From the NCBI GenBank assembly GCA_037577475.1, contig CM075186.1, positions 7,253,501 through 7,317,500 on the forward strand: DNA of 64,000 nt. Direction: 5' to 3'. The notes under the pieces were generated by a model. The model worked only from the letters and a program-made list of their open reading frames with translations, did no database searches and was not told the origin of the DNA. Source of the DNA: Chaunax sp. Z400 (Eukaryota; Chordata; Actinopteri; Lophiiformes; Chaunacidae). The position numbers were made by a program, and so were the translations under genes. Position 1 is the first letter of the stretch. Each line of letters starts with the position of its first letter. Shown piece by piece: positions 46,143 to 57,159 of this stretch.

Positions 46143-48155
46143 GGTACAGTTAAAAACAAAAAGACAAACTTTAAACTAGACACTTCACAGACACTTATAG
46201 TTATCTATCTTTTTGCAAGCTGACCTGCTCCACTGTACTTAATGATTGATTGCATTAACTTATAAGACACACAACTAAACACAGTTGCTCACTGTTCAAA
46301 GCATTAACTGAGTTTTACACACTACTAAAAATGTCACAGCTGCTGGTAAACTCAACCCCCTAAATGTTCAGGTTACGCCATCAGAAAACACCAGTAAACC
46401 GTTCATCTATATTAAATGACACAACATATATACCATACCAGCTTGCTCTGTAGGTCCAACTTCCTGCTGTCTTAAATGTAAACCCAGTGAGTTGTCAAAT
46501 TAAATCACTCTCCTCTGTGAGTCTGAATAGCTTCTCTTTAAATACGCTGTTGCAGGAGCTTCAATTACAGGCAGAATACTTGTGGAAACATGTCAGAGTG
46601 GAATGATTTACAGGCCTGAGGCATTCTGTTTTTTATTTGGACGTCCTGGCGTAAGGACGAGTTCACTCCTATACGCCTGGAGGAAGCCAAAGACAATGCT
46701 TGAACACACTGCTGCCCATATCCAAGGGTTCACCTCTACAGACAATGGGAGATGTACAAAAATCATTAGTTCTGATAAAGTAATGGGTATCAAACAAACA
46801 TAAAGACCAGTAAAAATAGTTTGGTCTTTGTAGTGTTTATTTATTATCATGTGATCAGAAATTAGAAGGGACATTTCCTTAATTAACCATGGTCACATGT
46901 GTTCCTGGTATCTGTGCTGATGTGTGTGGGGCATTTTCTAGAGCATGAATATGCTGAAAGTTCAGAGATGAAAATAGCTGAAGTTTGACCAGAGGTAAAG
47001 GAACTATACTACTATAAAGTAGTAAAAATACTGTAAAAAATAAAAGTTCTGCATTCTAATTTTCACTTCAGTGAAAGTACAAGTATTAAACTATTTAAAG
47101 TAACGGTAATTGTTGATTTATAATATATATTATTGGAAGATAATTATCAATGCATTTCTGTATTTATCACTTTAATGTTGCAGCTGGTAGAGGTGAGGAC
47201 AATCTTAAATGCTTTATATACTGTTGGATCATTATAGTCTTATATGACTATGATCTATAATAATATATCATGATTTATTGTCTGATTTATGCTTTGTATT
47301 AATAAGCTGGTAACTAATGCTGACAGACAAATCCATTGGAGTAAATAATTCAATATCTGCCTCTTAAATGTAGACAAGTAGAAGTAATAAAAAAAAGCAT
47401 AAAATGGAAATACTTGAATAAAACACAAATTAAGTACATACAAATTGTATGGAAGTACAGAACATCACTAAATATACTTATTCACATTCTACCATTAACT
47501 TTAATCTCAGGTTGTCCTGACCTTTTTGCCCCAGTTAGACCTGGAATTAGCATGAGATCTATATGATGTATCTTTGCCTCTTCACTTGGTGTTAATATGA
47601 GTTATTGTTAACTGAACTGTGAACCGGTCAAGTTTCTCAGTGCTGTTTCATGGCCTCTACTTCCTTTACCTTTGCTGTGGAAAAGGTCATCATAACCAGA
47701 GGGAAGGGTGAGAGTAAAGTGATGTTTAACCACCAGTTTTTTCTTGTGATCAGGTTTACACGTATCTCACGTAGCCCATCACAGAGAGAAAAGGAAGTTT
47801 TTCTCTTCTGCTGTCTTTTTTATTAATCAATGTAATTTTAATTGTTAAACCACAATAGTTGAGTGAGTTAAGTATTGTAATGCATAAGTTTAAAAACAAA
47901 TATACGTTGAAGTCCATGAAAACCATGACACCCCTTCCGGTAGGATTATTATATCAAGTATAATTATTGAATTAGCCAAAGACAGCAGAACAGCTAAAAT
48001 GTCCTATTCTTTCAGTGAGGAGCTATATGGGTATGTCATCATCATGCTAAACCAATCAGAGGCAGATTGGGATGGGCGGGTCATGGCATCACCATAGTGG
48101 GATTTGTAAATTTACTTCCTGTCAATGTTTATATCTTCAAAAGCTTCATTTTCTA

Positions 48156-48490
48156 GCTTCAATCCATCCATCCATCCATCCATCCATTCATTAATTCTGT
48201 CCACTTATCCTGTGCAGGTTCGCTGGGGGGCTGGAGCCTATCCCAGCTGACATTGGGTGAGAGGAGGGGTACACTCTGGACAAGTCACCAGTTCATCACA
48301 GGACCAACACACATAGAGAGACAAACAACAATTCACACCTGCAGACATTTTAGAGTTACCAATTCAGCTATATTGCATGTTTTTGGTGGTGGGAGGAAGC
48401 CGGAGAACCCGAAGGGAACCCACGCAGACACGGGGAGAACATGCAAACTACACACTGAAAAGTCTCAGGTCCTCAGGTGGGTTTGAACCC
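48156..48490 (-). repeat. Dispersed fish repeat, near-complete copy (minus)
   Basis: The + strand begins with (CCAT)n at 48163-48188, then GGCTGGAGCCTATCCCAGCT, CTGGACAAGTCACCAGTTCA, GGGAGGAAGCCGGAGAACCC and CACGGGGAGAACATGCAAAC. The complement is the well-known fish repeat that opens 'TTTGCATGTTCTCCCCGTGT' and ends in an ATGGATGG run. This is the best-preserved copy in the window. Confidence 0.75.
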
Positions 48491-49929
48491 ATGACCTTAG
48501 TATAGTATGGTATAGTAGACACCTCTGCATTGTCACGAACTACATTAGCAGCGTTGCTCCATTTACACCCAGTCATTTAGCTTCCACTCTAGCTGCAGTT
48601 GTGTTTCACTGAAAGCTACCAGTCCTCCATCTATGTACACATGTAAATATTTTACTTGTATGAAACCTCTCCATGTATACCATACTGCTCATACATGTCC
48701 TGTTTCCATAATGATGTTCATTATTAACCACTAATCTTTACTCTTCAGGCTGTGTACTGTACATGCATGTCCATAGGGTCTGTGTCATCACCCAGTTATT
48801 TCAAAAACTGTTTTTTGAAGCCTGGATGACAATTCAAAGTGTTCACTGTCTCACTGATCTCTGTACAGTTATCTGATCTTAGATCTCACCTTAGCCTGAA
48901 GCTCTACATTCCTGCACGATGGGTAGCAGGAGTTTAGACAACAGATATGTAATAGCAGATAATTATATGGTACAGACATACTAATGTAATAATATAATGA
49001 CTGCAAATGACTGCTTTTTTTTTTTACATGTATCAGGGGTTATGCTGTTTTACTGACACCAAACAGGAAAATATCCATTGCTGAGTTTAAAGATCTAAGT
49101 CAAAGATCTGTCATATGAGAATTCAAACAGAATGAGAAAAGGCAGACAACAATGTCTTTATGTTTGCTGCTCGCTTCAACCGGCCAAAAAAATGCACAAA
49201 AATGTCTGAGCATGGACTAACACGTGTCAGTCAATCAAAAAACAAAAATCCAAAATTCATACCTCACTTAAATCTTTAATATTTTATTAAAATGTTACAT
49301 TCATGTCATATGTGTGTTGATTTCAGTTATGACGGTGTGACTGATAAGAAATAAATGTTTAAAAAACCTCAAATTATTCACTTTAGTCCTCCAAGCCAGT
49401 CTTGAAATGTTGTTTTCTATATTTGACAGGTCTCAGCATGTTGGCTCTGAGTTGCTTTTGACCCACTGGTGTCTCTGGGATGTTTTGATCCAGAATTGTG
49501 TTGGTCACGTGGTTGTTTTGTTTTGGGCAGGCTGGTGCGTTCACAGCCTGGAGTCCCATACAAAGGTCAGATACAGAGGTGATGCTCTTACTGCTGTGAT
49601 GATCCCTGCTGCGTGCAAAGTAATATGGTCTTTCCTGTGTGATTCATCTCTCTCTGCTCACTCTGCAGGTTGATTGCTATTGTGAGCTGGATCACCTGAG
49701 GGCTCAGGTGTGTTCCTGGGTATTAAAGCCTGGCTGCTTTCATTGTCTTTCAGCTCTTTCCTCCTCTTCACTGTTTTCTTAGGTTACCAACCATCCATCA
49801 CACAAGAACACACACACACATATCCATCACTCATGCACCCTCACACCACTGGCAGACTGCAAGTCCAGTCAAGTTTTTTTTATTTATTTTCACAACAAAG
49901 GTTATCTCTTGAGACTTTCCAAATAGAGC

Positions 49930-50069
49930 AGGTTGAGACAATACTCTTTATTTTACAGAGGCTAAACATTCCCTCATGAGCAAGCACTTCTCGACAGTGA
50001 TGAGGAAAAATTGCCAATCTCGAATCAGACCCCGACTCAAGGTGGTCTGCCCTGACCTTGACTGGTTGG

Positions 50070-50108
<39 letters not shown>

Positions 50109-50290
50109 ACAGATCTAGACTATACTCTTTATTCTACAGACCCAACAATCCCCCATGAGCAAGCACTTGGTGACAGTAGTGAGGAAAAACTGCCTTTTAA
50201 CAGGCAGAAACCTTGAGCAGATCTCGACTCGAGGTGGGCGGCCCTCTGCTTTGACCTGTTGGGGTGAGGGAGATAGAGAGAGAGAAAGAT
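49930..50290. repeat. Direct duplication of a repeat unit with (GA)n
   Basis: ATACTCTTTATT, CAAGCACTT(C/G), GACAGT and GAGGAAAAA...TGCC recur at about 49942-50035 and 50123-50200. Each is followed by a CGACTC and (GA)-rich tail; the first contains a pure (GA)n at 50072-50100. The copies diverge by roughly 15-20% by eye. Confidence 0.75.
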
Positions 50291-50530
50291 GGGGAGATAG
50301 ATTGGTAGAGAGAGAAAGATTTGGAGATAGATGGGGAGAAAAAGAAAGTGATGGAAAACATAGATGGGTAGAGAGAGAGGGAGTGAGGAACAGGAACATA
50401 GTATTTATAATAATTATACAATAACAACACTGATAATAATAATGATGATAATAATAAAAGGAGAGGAGCCCTGATAAAGGAAGGCTCTGGTTTCCATATT
50501 TTTTAAAGACATGAGGGACCACAAGTAGAA

Positions 50531-50604
50531 TTCTGAGTTTATTCTCAGAATTCGGACTTTATTCCCAGAATTCTGTCATTATTCTCAGAATTCTGTCATT
50601 AGAC
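50531..50604. repeat. 20-bp tandem repeat, about 3.5 units
   Basis: Units TTCTGAGTTTATTCTCAGAA, TTCGGACTTTATTCCCAGAA, TTCTGTCATTATTCTCAGAA and a partial TTCTGTCATTA start exactly every 20 bases. Each junction forms GAATTC or AGAATTC. Confidence 0.9.
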
Positions 50605-50832
50605 AAGTAACAGGACAGGGGCACTTCAGATTTCAGCTGGGGTGGTGGGGCCAGAGGGGCCACACATCCATGTGTAATAGCAATAATCTTTAAGACACTT
50701 TCCATCTTTCAGCCTGGTAAAAAAAAAACATTCCAAAAAAATAACCAGAGGATTTTCTCTTTTCTACATGTTTAGAATGTCCTGGCACTAGGACATAGGA
50801 TAGTTCCAGGACATTTTTCTACAATATTTTTT

Positions 50833-50872
50833 CTATTCATAGCAAAAGATTAGTATCTTTTGCTACGAATAG
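50833..50872. repeat. Hairpin with 18-bp stem and 4-base loop
   Basis: CTATTCATAGCAAAAGAT (50833-50850), loop TAGT, ATCTTTTGCTACGAATAG (50855-50872); 17 of 18 pairs match. Looks like a fold-back remnant; no flanking duplication was identified. Confidence 0.85.
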
Positions 50873-53394
50873 AGGGAGGGAAAATCACGTTCCTCTTAGA
50901 TGAAGCTCTTTGGTTTTAAAATGAGTTATGTTTTTGTATCATTATTGGAGAGAAAGCAGAAAATGTAATCTCTCTATTTAAACGTTGTCCTCTTTTCCAT
51001 CCTCAGCATTTGGACAGAAATCAGCTGGTAATGATTCAGGTTTTCCAGTTTTTTTTTTATACTTTGGATGTGAAAACATGAGTGAGTGACTTTAAGGTTA
51101 GTTTGAGGACGATTTGAGGGTTTCCATCTCTGTTTCCTCCACAGGATATATTTTATTATTATACAGAAAAGAAGAAACACAGGTGCACCGAAGAAAACAT
51201 TTTATTTGCAGTGCATTTACATTCAAATATTTTTGATGTGTTGCATAGTTCCTGTTGCATATTTGGTTTACAATCTTCAAAGACAAAACACCTTAAGTGC
51301 AGGGAAGAGGTACTGCGTCATGATAAGTGAAGCTAAACTCTTCAGACCTGAACTTCAAGCCTGTTTGAGATGAAAATACTAATTCAGTTTAGACAAGGAT
51401 CAGTGTTACAGAGACATGTTCAGACCAGAAAGTTACAGAGTCTCAACTGTTAGACAATTAGATGTCTTTGGATGGCTCTTCTGACACAGATGTCTGGTGC
51501 ATCTCTATTCTTCTCACCTCAGTTTGAGTGTGGAAATTCAAATTCCTGATTTAAAATTAAACACTTATAAAGATTTTTTTTTAATCATTTGAACATTAGG
51601 AAAATAATTCCTCATGAAAATGTCCAGTTCACATTATTGTCATGTTAAGATTTTGGTTGACATGTGAAAATATTGAAATCGAATATGTGAAGTAACACAT
51701 TTTACAATTTATGACTTGATATTAATAATAAGTTAATAATATTAATTTCTGATCCACGTGTGGAAAAAAGCCAATAACATATGAAAGTATATAATTCTCC
51801 TGTGAAAATGTAAATTTCACATGTAGAAAATTTCACCCACTGAAAAGCTTATGCTTTTTTTTTTTACTGCTAGAAGCACAAAGGTGTGTTCAGAGTGCCT
51901 TCTGAAAATTGTGGGTTCTCCTTTGTTTAGTCTACATGTATGTACATGTGTGTATACCATTAACGCTTGAGAGGATACATCTTTAAAAAAAAGGGTATAA
52001 ATGACATCTTTTGTAATTAATTTATTATTTTGGGGCTTCTGGAGACTTGGAATACTTTGTATGAACAGTATGTAGCAATTTTATGTGTATATTTATGGGG
52101 TTTTTTCACTTTTTAAAACAAGTCCTCATCTTCTTCGTTTGTTTAGGAGAATGCTTCATGTGAAGCTCCAGAAATATAAAACATGTATATAATTTTGTGG
52201 ACTAGGTGAACGGTTCCTTGAAGTCAGATTTCTGCTTCCAGTCATATTTTGGACTTTATTTATTGTTCTACCTTACTTTGAGTTGAAGCCACCAACTTTC
52301 CTATAAAGTAGTAATTGAAGAACCTTAGAACCACAAAGATCTGAGTCTTGTTTTCAGTATGAGCCATCCTTTTCATCCTGTTCAGTGTTTTGTCATATAT
52401 ACCGACAGGCCTGTAATGTAGGCCTACATTAGCTTCAAAGACAGAGACATAACTGCATTGGTCTGCAAGATATCAAAAACTCCATATGTTTGATTTGATT
52501 CCTCTGAACTGAGAAACATGTGCAACAGGCTCAAATATGAGGTGTTTCCTTGCAACCTCTACCTCAAGAGTACAACATAAGCAACAGTACAGACAACAGA
52601 AAATGGATGTATAATGTCAAGTAAAATAACAGCTTATTGCTGAGAATAAAACAAGTTTCATCCAATCACAAATAAAGCATTGCAACAAATCTGATGTGAA
52701 ATTCGATGTTGAAAAACATCACTGACCAAATGTCAAACATTAGTGATTATTTTCTTAGGGATCACTGGAGCCACATTTTACTGTGATTCTACTGTGAAGT
52801 TTATTAAAAAACCATGATTTCTCCAGCTCAGCGGTGATGGTGGACGATCATAACTCAAACCCTCTCTTTAATGAGGGTGACTCAGTCAATTGACTCATCT
52901 ACTAATCCACATTCCCGAAAGAACTAATGCAGTTGTTGGCAAAAGAGGCAGTGCAGATTGTGGCAGAGTTTACAGAGAGTTCACCTGGTTGAACCAAACC
53001 TTCATCTATCAACGTGCCAAAACTCTTGTTTAACTGTTATTTAAAGTGCCATCACACTCCTTCAATAGGAATGTGTACATGTTCCACTCAGCAGCATCCA
53101 GAGCTGAGTGTTTGATCAGTGTGCTGATAAGATGACGTTCCCCTGATGGAATACCATTTTATTTTTCTACAGACATTCTGGATTCCCAGCGGATGAAACC
53201 TACTGGTGACCACATGACTTTTCTTGTATAGGGTCAACCAGGAGGTTGACTTCTTCAAACAGTCAAACAGCTTATGGATAAAGTATGTACTCATATTGTA
53301 GTCCAGCATCATCCTCAGGCTCAATCCTTTGTTTGATGAGCAAATACCTGAAACTATAAAGGACATTATACCATCAGCCTCCCCTCTCATTCAT

Positions 53395-53565
53395 GTCACA
53401 TGGCCACAAATTGGATGTGTATCTGGATTAGGACCACATATGAAATCTGATTTTAAAAGATTGGATTTTTGTGTTCATACAGCTCTGATAACAATCCGAT
53501 TTGTGCCACATTAACAAAGAAATCTGAATTGAGTCACTTCAGCCTGGTGATGTGAACGCAGCCAA
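53395..53565. repeat. Interspersed-repeat-like segment
   Basis: ATGAAATCTGATTTTAAAAG, CAATCCGATTTGTGCCACAT and GATGTGAACGCAGCC resemble the segment at 8080-8450 and a fish MITE-like repeat. The boundaries are uncertain. Confidence 0.35.
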
Positions 53566-53813
53566 TGTTTGAGGTTGTAGGAGAAGTTGCTGTGGGCATT
53601 TTACTTCATGTTTGTCATGTTAAATGAAGGAGTGTGCTGATTATGTATGAGCTATTATTTCTACATGTTGTTTGACTGATGCTAAGTCTTAAAAAGACGG
53701 TATACAGTAATGTTCTGAGTACAAATCCAGCAAAAGACCAGTCTGTCTCCATCTTAAATCAAAAATACTATCCTGTCTGAGTGCTGAGAACAGCTGTCCA
53801 CATCCAGACTCCA

Positions 53814-54332
53814 TCATACGACTGTCTTTACTAAAGATAAGTTCAACAGGAGGATGAACAACACCAGGTGGAGGCTGTATCTGGTCTGCGGTGCCACACT
53901 CTCCCTTCCCTCCCACCGTTCACCCTGCTCGTCCTCCCACTCTGTCCTTCGCCTTTCCTGCTCATCCTCCTCCTCCTCCTCCTCCTCCTCCTCCTCACCC
54001 CACGTCCTATCGTCCTCCCTCACTTTGTTGATGCTGTCGCAACGCTCGCCCTCATGGCCTTCGTAGCAGTGGCAGCGGAACCTCTCAGTCAGCAGCTGCA
54101 GCTCGTGCTGCGAGTGCCACCCAGTAACAGAAAAGCCCCCATCCTCAGAGAGCTGGATGTGGTAGCTGTCGGCGCTCAGGTGGAGGTAATGGTGGGCGAG
54201 GGGGTCCCGACGGAGGCAGCGACCGTTCCCCTGGCACAGGAAGTCGCTGCAGACCTCGGCAGCTCGGGTCACATTGGTGATGTACTGACCCAGGCGGTGC
54301 TTCAGGAAGGACTTCACCTTGGTACAGTTATG
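53814..54332 (-). CDS. hyal4: hyal4-like coding exon 3 (stop codon)
   Basis: Acceptor TTTCCACAG|CAT. Encodes [20 protein letters not shown], the EGF-like module, an acidic low-complexity stretch and the hydrophobic tail; TGA at 53816-53814. Confidence 0.9.
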   Translation of the reverse strand, partial: HNCTKVKSFLKHRLGQYITNVTRAAEVCSDFLCQGNGRCLRRDPLAHHYLHLSADSYHIQLSEDGGFSVTGWHSQHELQLLTERFRCHCYEGHEGERCDSINKVREDDRTWGEEEEEEEEEEDEQERRRTEWEDEQGERWEGRESVAPQTRYSLHLVLFILLLNLSLVKTVV

Positions 54333-57126
54333 CTGTGGAAACAAAACGACATATCCGAAATTTCAAGTGAGGTCTCACCAAACAAAAAACAAACAAAAAA
54401 AAAAGAGCTCAGTTTGTCATAATTTTGAAATGAGTTTCTGCATGACAGGACAACATTTGACATTGTTTTTCAGTCATGTTTGTTTAAGGTGGATAGTTTA
54501 GTTATTTATGTTACATTAATTGGATTTTTGGCCACAATAGAACAAACTTACACATAACATCTGACATATCATAGGCAGTTTGTTCACTACCTGCCCAGCA
54601 CCAACAGCACAAAGACAAATGTAGTCCCCTTGTTTGTCTTCCACCCACTGGCCACAAATGTGACTTAATGCAGCTTTAACATTCGTCTGAGTCACTGACA
54701 GTAACAGATCCAGAGTTAGCACCATGATAATGAAGTTTATATCAGGTTTAACTAAGCTGATGCAGCAGGGTTTTACAGTTAAGGTGTCTAAAGTTCTGCA
54801 GGACCAAGCCTCCAATAACCCCTTGATCCATCCAGGTTGAAGATGTCAAGGTAGCTCACCCCTTAAATGCTCCAAGTGGACTTTAAGTGGACAGGAAATA
54901 CCTGCCCTCCTAAAAAAAGAGCCAGAGCCGGCTCTACGTCCTGCTGCAGAGACTCAGACGCTTCAACTTCTGCAGCAGGATGCAGCAGAATGCAGATGCA
55001 GTTGTAAATTCACAAGGGAACACGGGAACACTCCCTTAGTTTCTTGTATGGTTCTCATTTTCAGATGCTATTTGGATGAACATTTTGTCCATGCAGACTG
55101 CTTGCAGATCTTTCACCAGAGCAACACATACGACCTGTATCTAAATGTTCTTTGTGGAAGGTATTAGCTGACAGAGGGCGCCAGAAGATCTTGTCCCTCT
55201 GTGAGACAACAGGTTGGTTTTAGAGAACATAAGAGATAGTAAATATATGAGGGGCGTTTTGGCAAAGGACACCCACCCTGGATGAAGTCAGGTTCAGGTC
55301 TCCCCAGATGACAAATCCTGCAGCTCCCAGAGCAGCACTCTCCCCAACGGTGTGAATCAAGTCTTTCTGCAGAAAACGCCACAGGAGTAGAAGTCACATC
55401 ACTGGTGAACATTCAAGCATAGTCCAGGACATTAAGGGAACATTTTAGGGCACAAAATACAAGTTAAAAGTTGATAAATAAATTTGACTCTGAGCTGCTC
55501 TTCTGCAGATCTCCACTAGATGGCAGTAAATGACAGATGGCAATTCATTCAGAAAGTAAACACAGACCAGTGCAAACAGGGTTGTGAAGAGAAGCACGTC
55601 CTCATGTCAGAAACTTAAATATGTTGTACTGTAGTTAATAAACACCTTAGTTTAAGTTTTTTTATGATACTATGGCTCTCCTCCACAATACACTTATATG
55701 TATAAGTACAATTTTGAAGTACCTGTACTAGAGTATTTCCCTTGGGCAAATATTGAACTCCACTACATCAATTAACTGTTCACTTTGTAAAAGCACTTCA
55801 AACGAATGTTGGAGAAGAAATGAGGGACACTCCTGAAGAGTGATGGCAAGCTTTTACAGGGGATTTTTTCCAGCTTACATCAGAGGTATCATTTATCTGC
55901 AACATATAGAGACACTGATAATTGTTTAAAAGTGTTTTATCTGCCCTCTATAGGGAATTTGCTTGCCAGTGTCTTGCAAAAACATATGGCCTCTAAAACA
56001 ACAAGCTGCAAGAATTGTGACTCTGCAGAAATGAACTATTTCTTTGTGTTCCAGTGTTGTGTTGATGTAAGAAAGCAACTGTCCAACTAGGGCTGAGTAT
56101 GCAACTTACATGTGTTATAGTGAGCTCATAGTAAAATAACTACATTGCTGTGATAAACGTTGTCCTTACGGTGGTGAGGAAGGTCAGTGCCTCGTCTCTG
56201 TAGCCCAGCCTCAGGTACACATAGGTCGGGAGGTCATACTCTTTGGAAGTCAGCGAGGCGACGCGGAGCGACTCTCGGACTCTGTGCCGGGAGAAGTGCA
56301 GGTTGCTGATGCTGTTGGTGTGACTTTTCCTGATCGCCACAGAGGGGAAGAGAGCTGTGCTGCTGTTCCACAGCCACTGCAGCTCGTCGTTCCTCAGCCT
56401 CTCCAGCAAAGGGCAGAAGCCCGTGTAGTTCTGCTCATGAAGGTTGTAGTTGTGGCAGTCAGGGTAGAGGTAGAAACCCCAGAGAGTGTTGGGACGAAGG
56501 AGTACCCCTAGCTGAATAGTCCTCTGCATGAATGCCCTGGCACTCTTCTCAAACCGCCGCCGTGCCAGCTCCTCCACCTGTGAGTCCGTCACATTGACGT
56601 ACGCCTTGACAGTCAGCTCTCTCGACTTGCGCCGGTAGATATCTTTCTTGTGCCAGTTACGGCTCCACTGAGGCCGCCAGAACTCCCAGTCAATGATGGC
56701 CAGGCCACGGACGTCCTCTGCAGGGATGAAGTGGTTGATGTCCTGGTAGGCCTTGAACAGGTGCAGGTCAAGGCTGCAGTTCTGCGGCAGGCCGCCATGC
56801 ACAGCAACGCCCTGTGACGTGTAGTGAGGGTAGTAGCCCAGCCGATTGGCATAGAAGATGGTTACATTTTGACCCGTCCACTCGGCACGTGGGCTCCCGT
56901 GCATGTGGAAGAGGCGGTCAATGTTGGTGGTGATGTTGTACTTGATGGTGCACATGTCCAGCGGGGCATTCCAAGCAGCGATGAAGGGCTTCCGGCCAAT
57001 CAAAGGCAGCTTGGCGGGCTTCTGACCAAAGGCAGCGTGGAGGAGCAGGAGCAGCCAAGAACAAATAAGGGCGACGGGTACAACATGGTGGGTGGAGGAT
57101 GCCCCACCCACTGGCACTCCAGGCAT
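53814..57126 (-). CDS. hyal4: HYAL4-like hyaluronidase (GH56), three coding exons
   Basis: GH56 endo-beta-N-acetylglucosaminidase family. HYAL4 proteins act on chondroitin sulfate and/or hyaluronan; the substrate cannot be read here. Minus-strand exons: 57126-56170, 55366-55277 and 54332-53814, all phase 0, giving 521 aa. Seen: signal peptide ([18 protein letters not shown]); [24 protein letters not shown]; catalytic pair Asp146/Glu148 in [27 protein letters not shown]; exon-2 segment [20 protein letters not shown]; and an EGF-like C-terminal module [15 protein letters not shown]...[12 protein letters not shown]. Next come a run of ten Glu and a hydrophobic end ([15 protein letters not shown]) consistent with a GPI or membrane anchor. 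The complete EGF-like '[12 protein letters not shown]' argues for HYAL4 over PH-20. Several NxT/S sequons are present (for example NVT, NCS, NYT). Confidence 0.9.
53965..53996. repeat. hyal4: (TCC)n / coding (GAG)n trinucleotide repeat
   Basis: About ten TCC units on the + strand, read as GAG/GAA (Glu10) in hyal4-like exon 3. Because the unit is three bases, length changes preserve the frame. Confidence 0.95.
55277..55366 (-). CDS. hyal4: hyal4-like coding exon 2 (90 nt)
   Basis: Acceptor TTTCTGCAG|AAA, donor TCCAGG|GTGGGT; 30 codons, [20 protein letters not shown] then [10 protein letters not shown]. Same length and phase as exon 2 of the neighbouring paralogue. Confidence 0.92.
56170..57126 (-). 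CDS. hyal4: hyal4-like coding exon 1
   Basis: ATG at 57126; 319 codons ending ALTFLTT before donor ACCACC|GTAAGG. A CTTCTGCAG acceptor with exon start at 57159 implies a separate 5' UTR exon upstream. Contains the signal peptide and most of the catalytic domain. Confidence 0.92.
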
Positions 57127-57159
57127 CCTGGATTTCAGAACGAAGAGCTGTCAATCATC

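Larger units (their letters stand above)
44760..53800. other. Gene-free interval between the two hyaluronidases
   Basis: About 9 kb. No gene can be supported. Contents: (AT)42 at 46057, a minus-strand SINE-like repeat at 48156-48490, a duplicated repeat unit at 49930-50290, a 20-bp EcoRI-site tandem repeat at 50531, a strong hairpin at 50833, and otherwise AT-rich unique-looking DNA. 5' UTR exons of the spam1-like gene may lie just beyond 44760. Confidence 0.7.

Noticed and set aside
50531..50604. CRISPR-like array
   Set aside because: Direct tandem 20-mers without spacers in a vertebrate genome; a simple satellite.
53868..54422. Leu-rich + strand ORF opposite hyal4-like exon 3
   Set aside because: Antisense of the EGF-like exon and its GAG repeat; the Leu run is the complement of the Glu tract.
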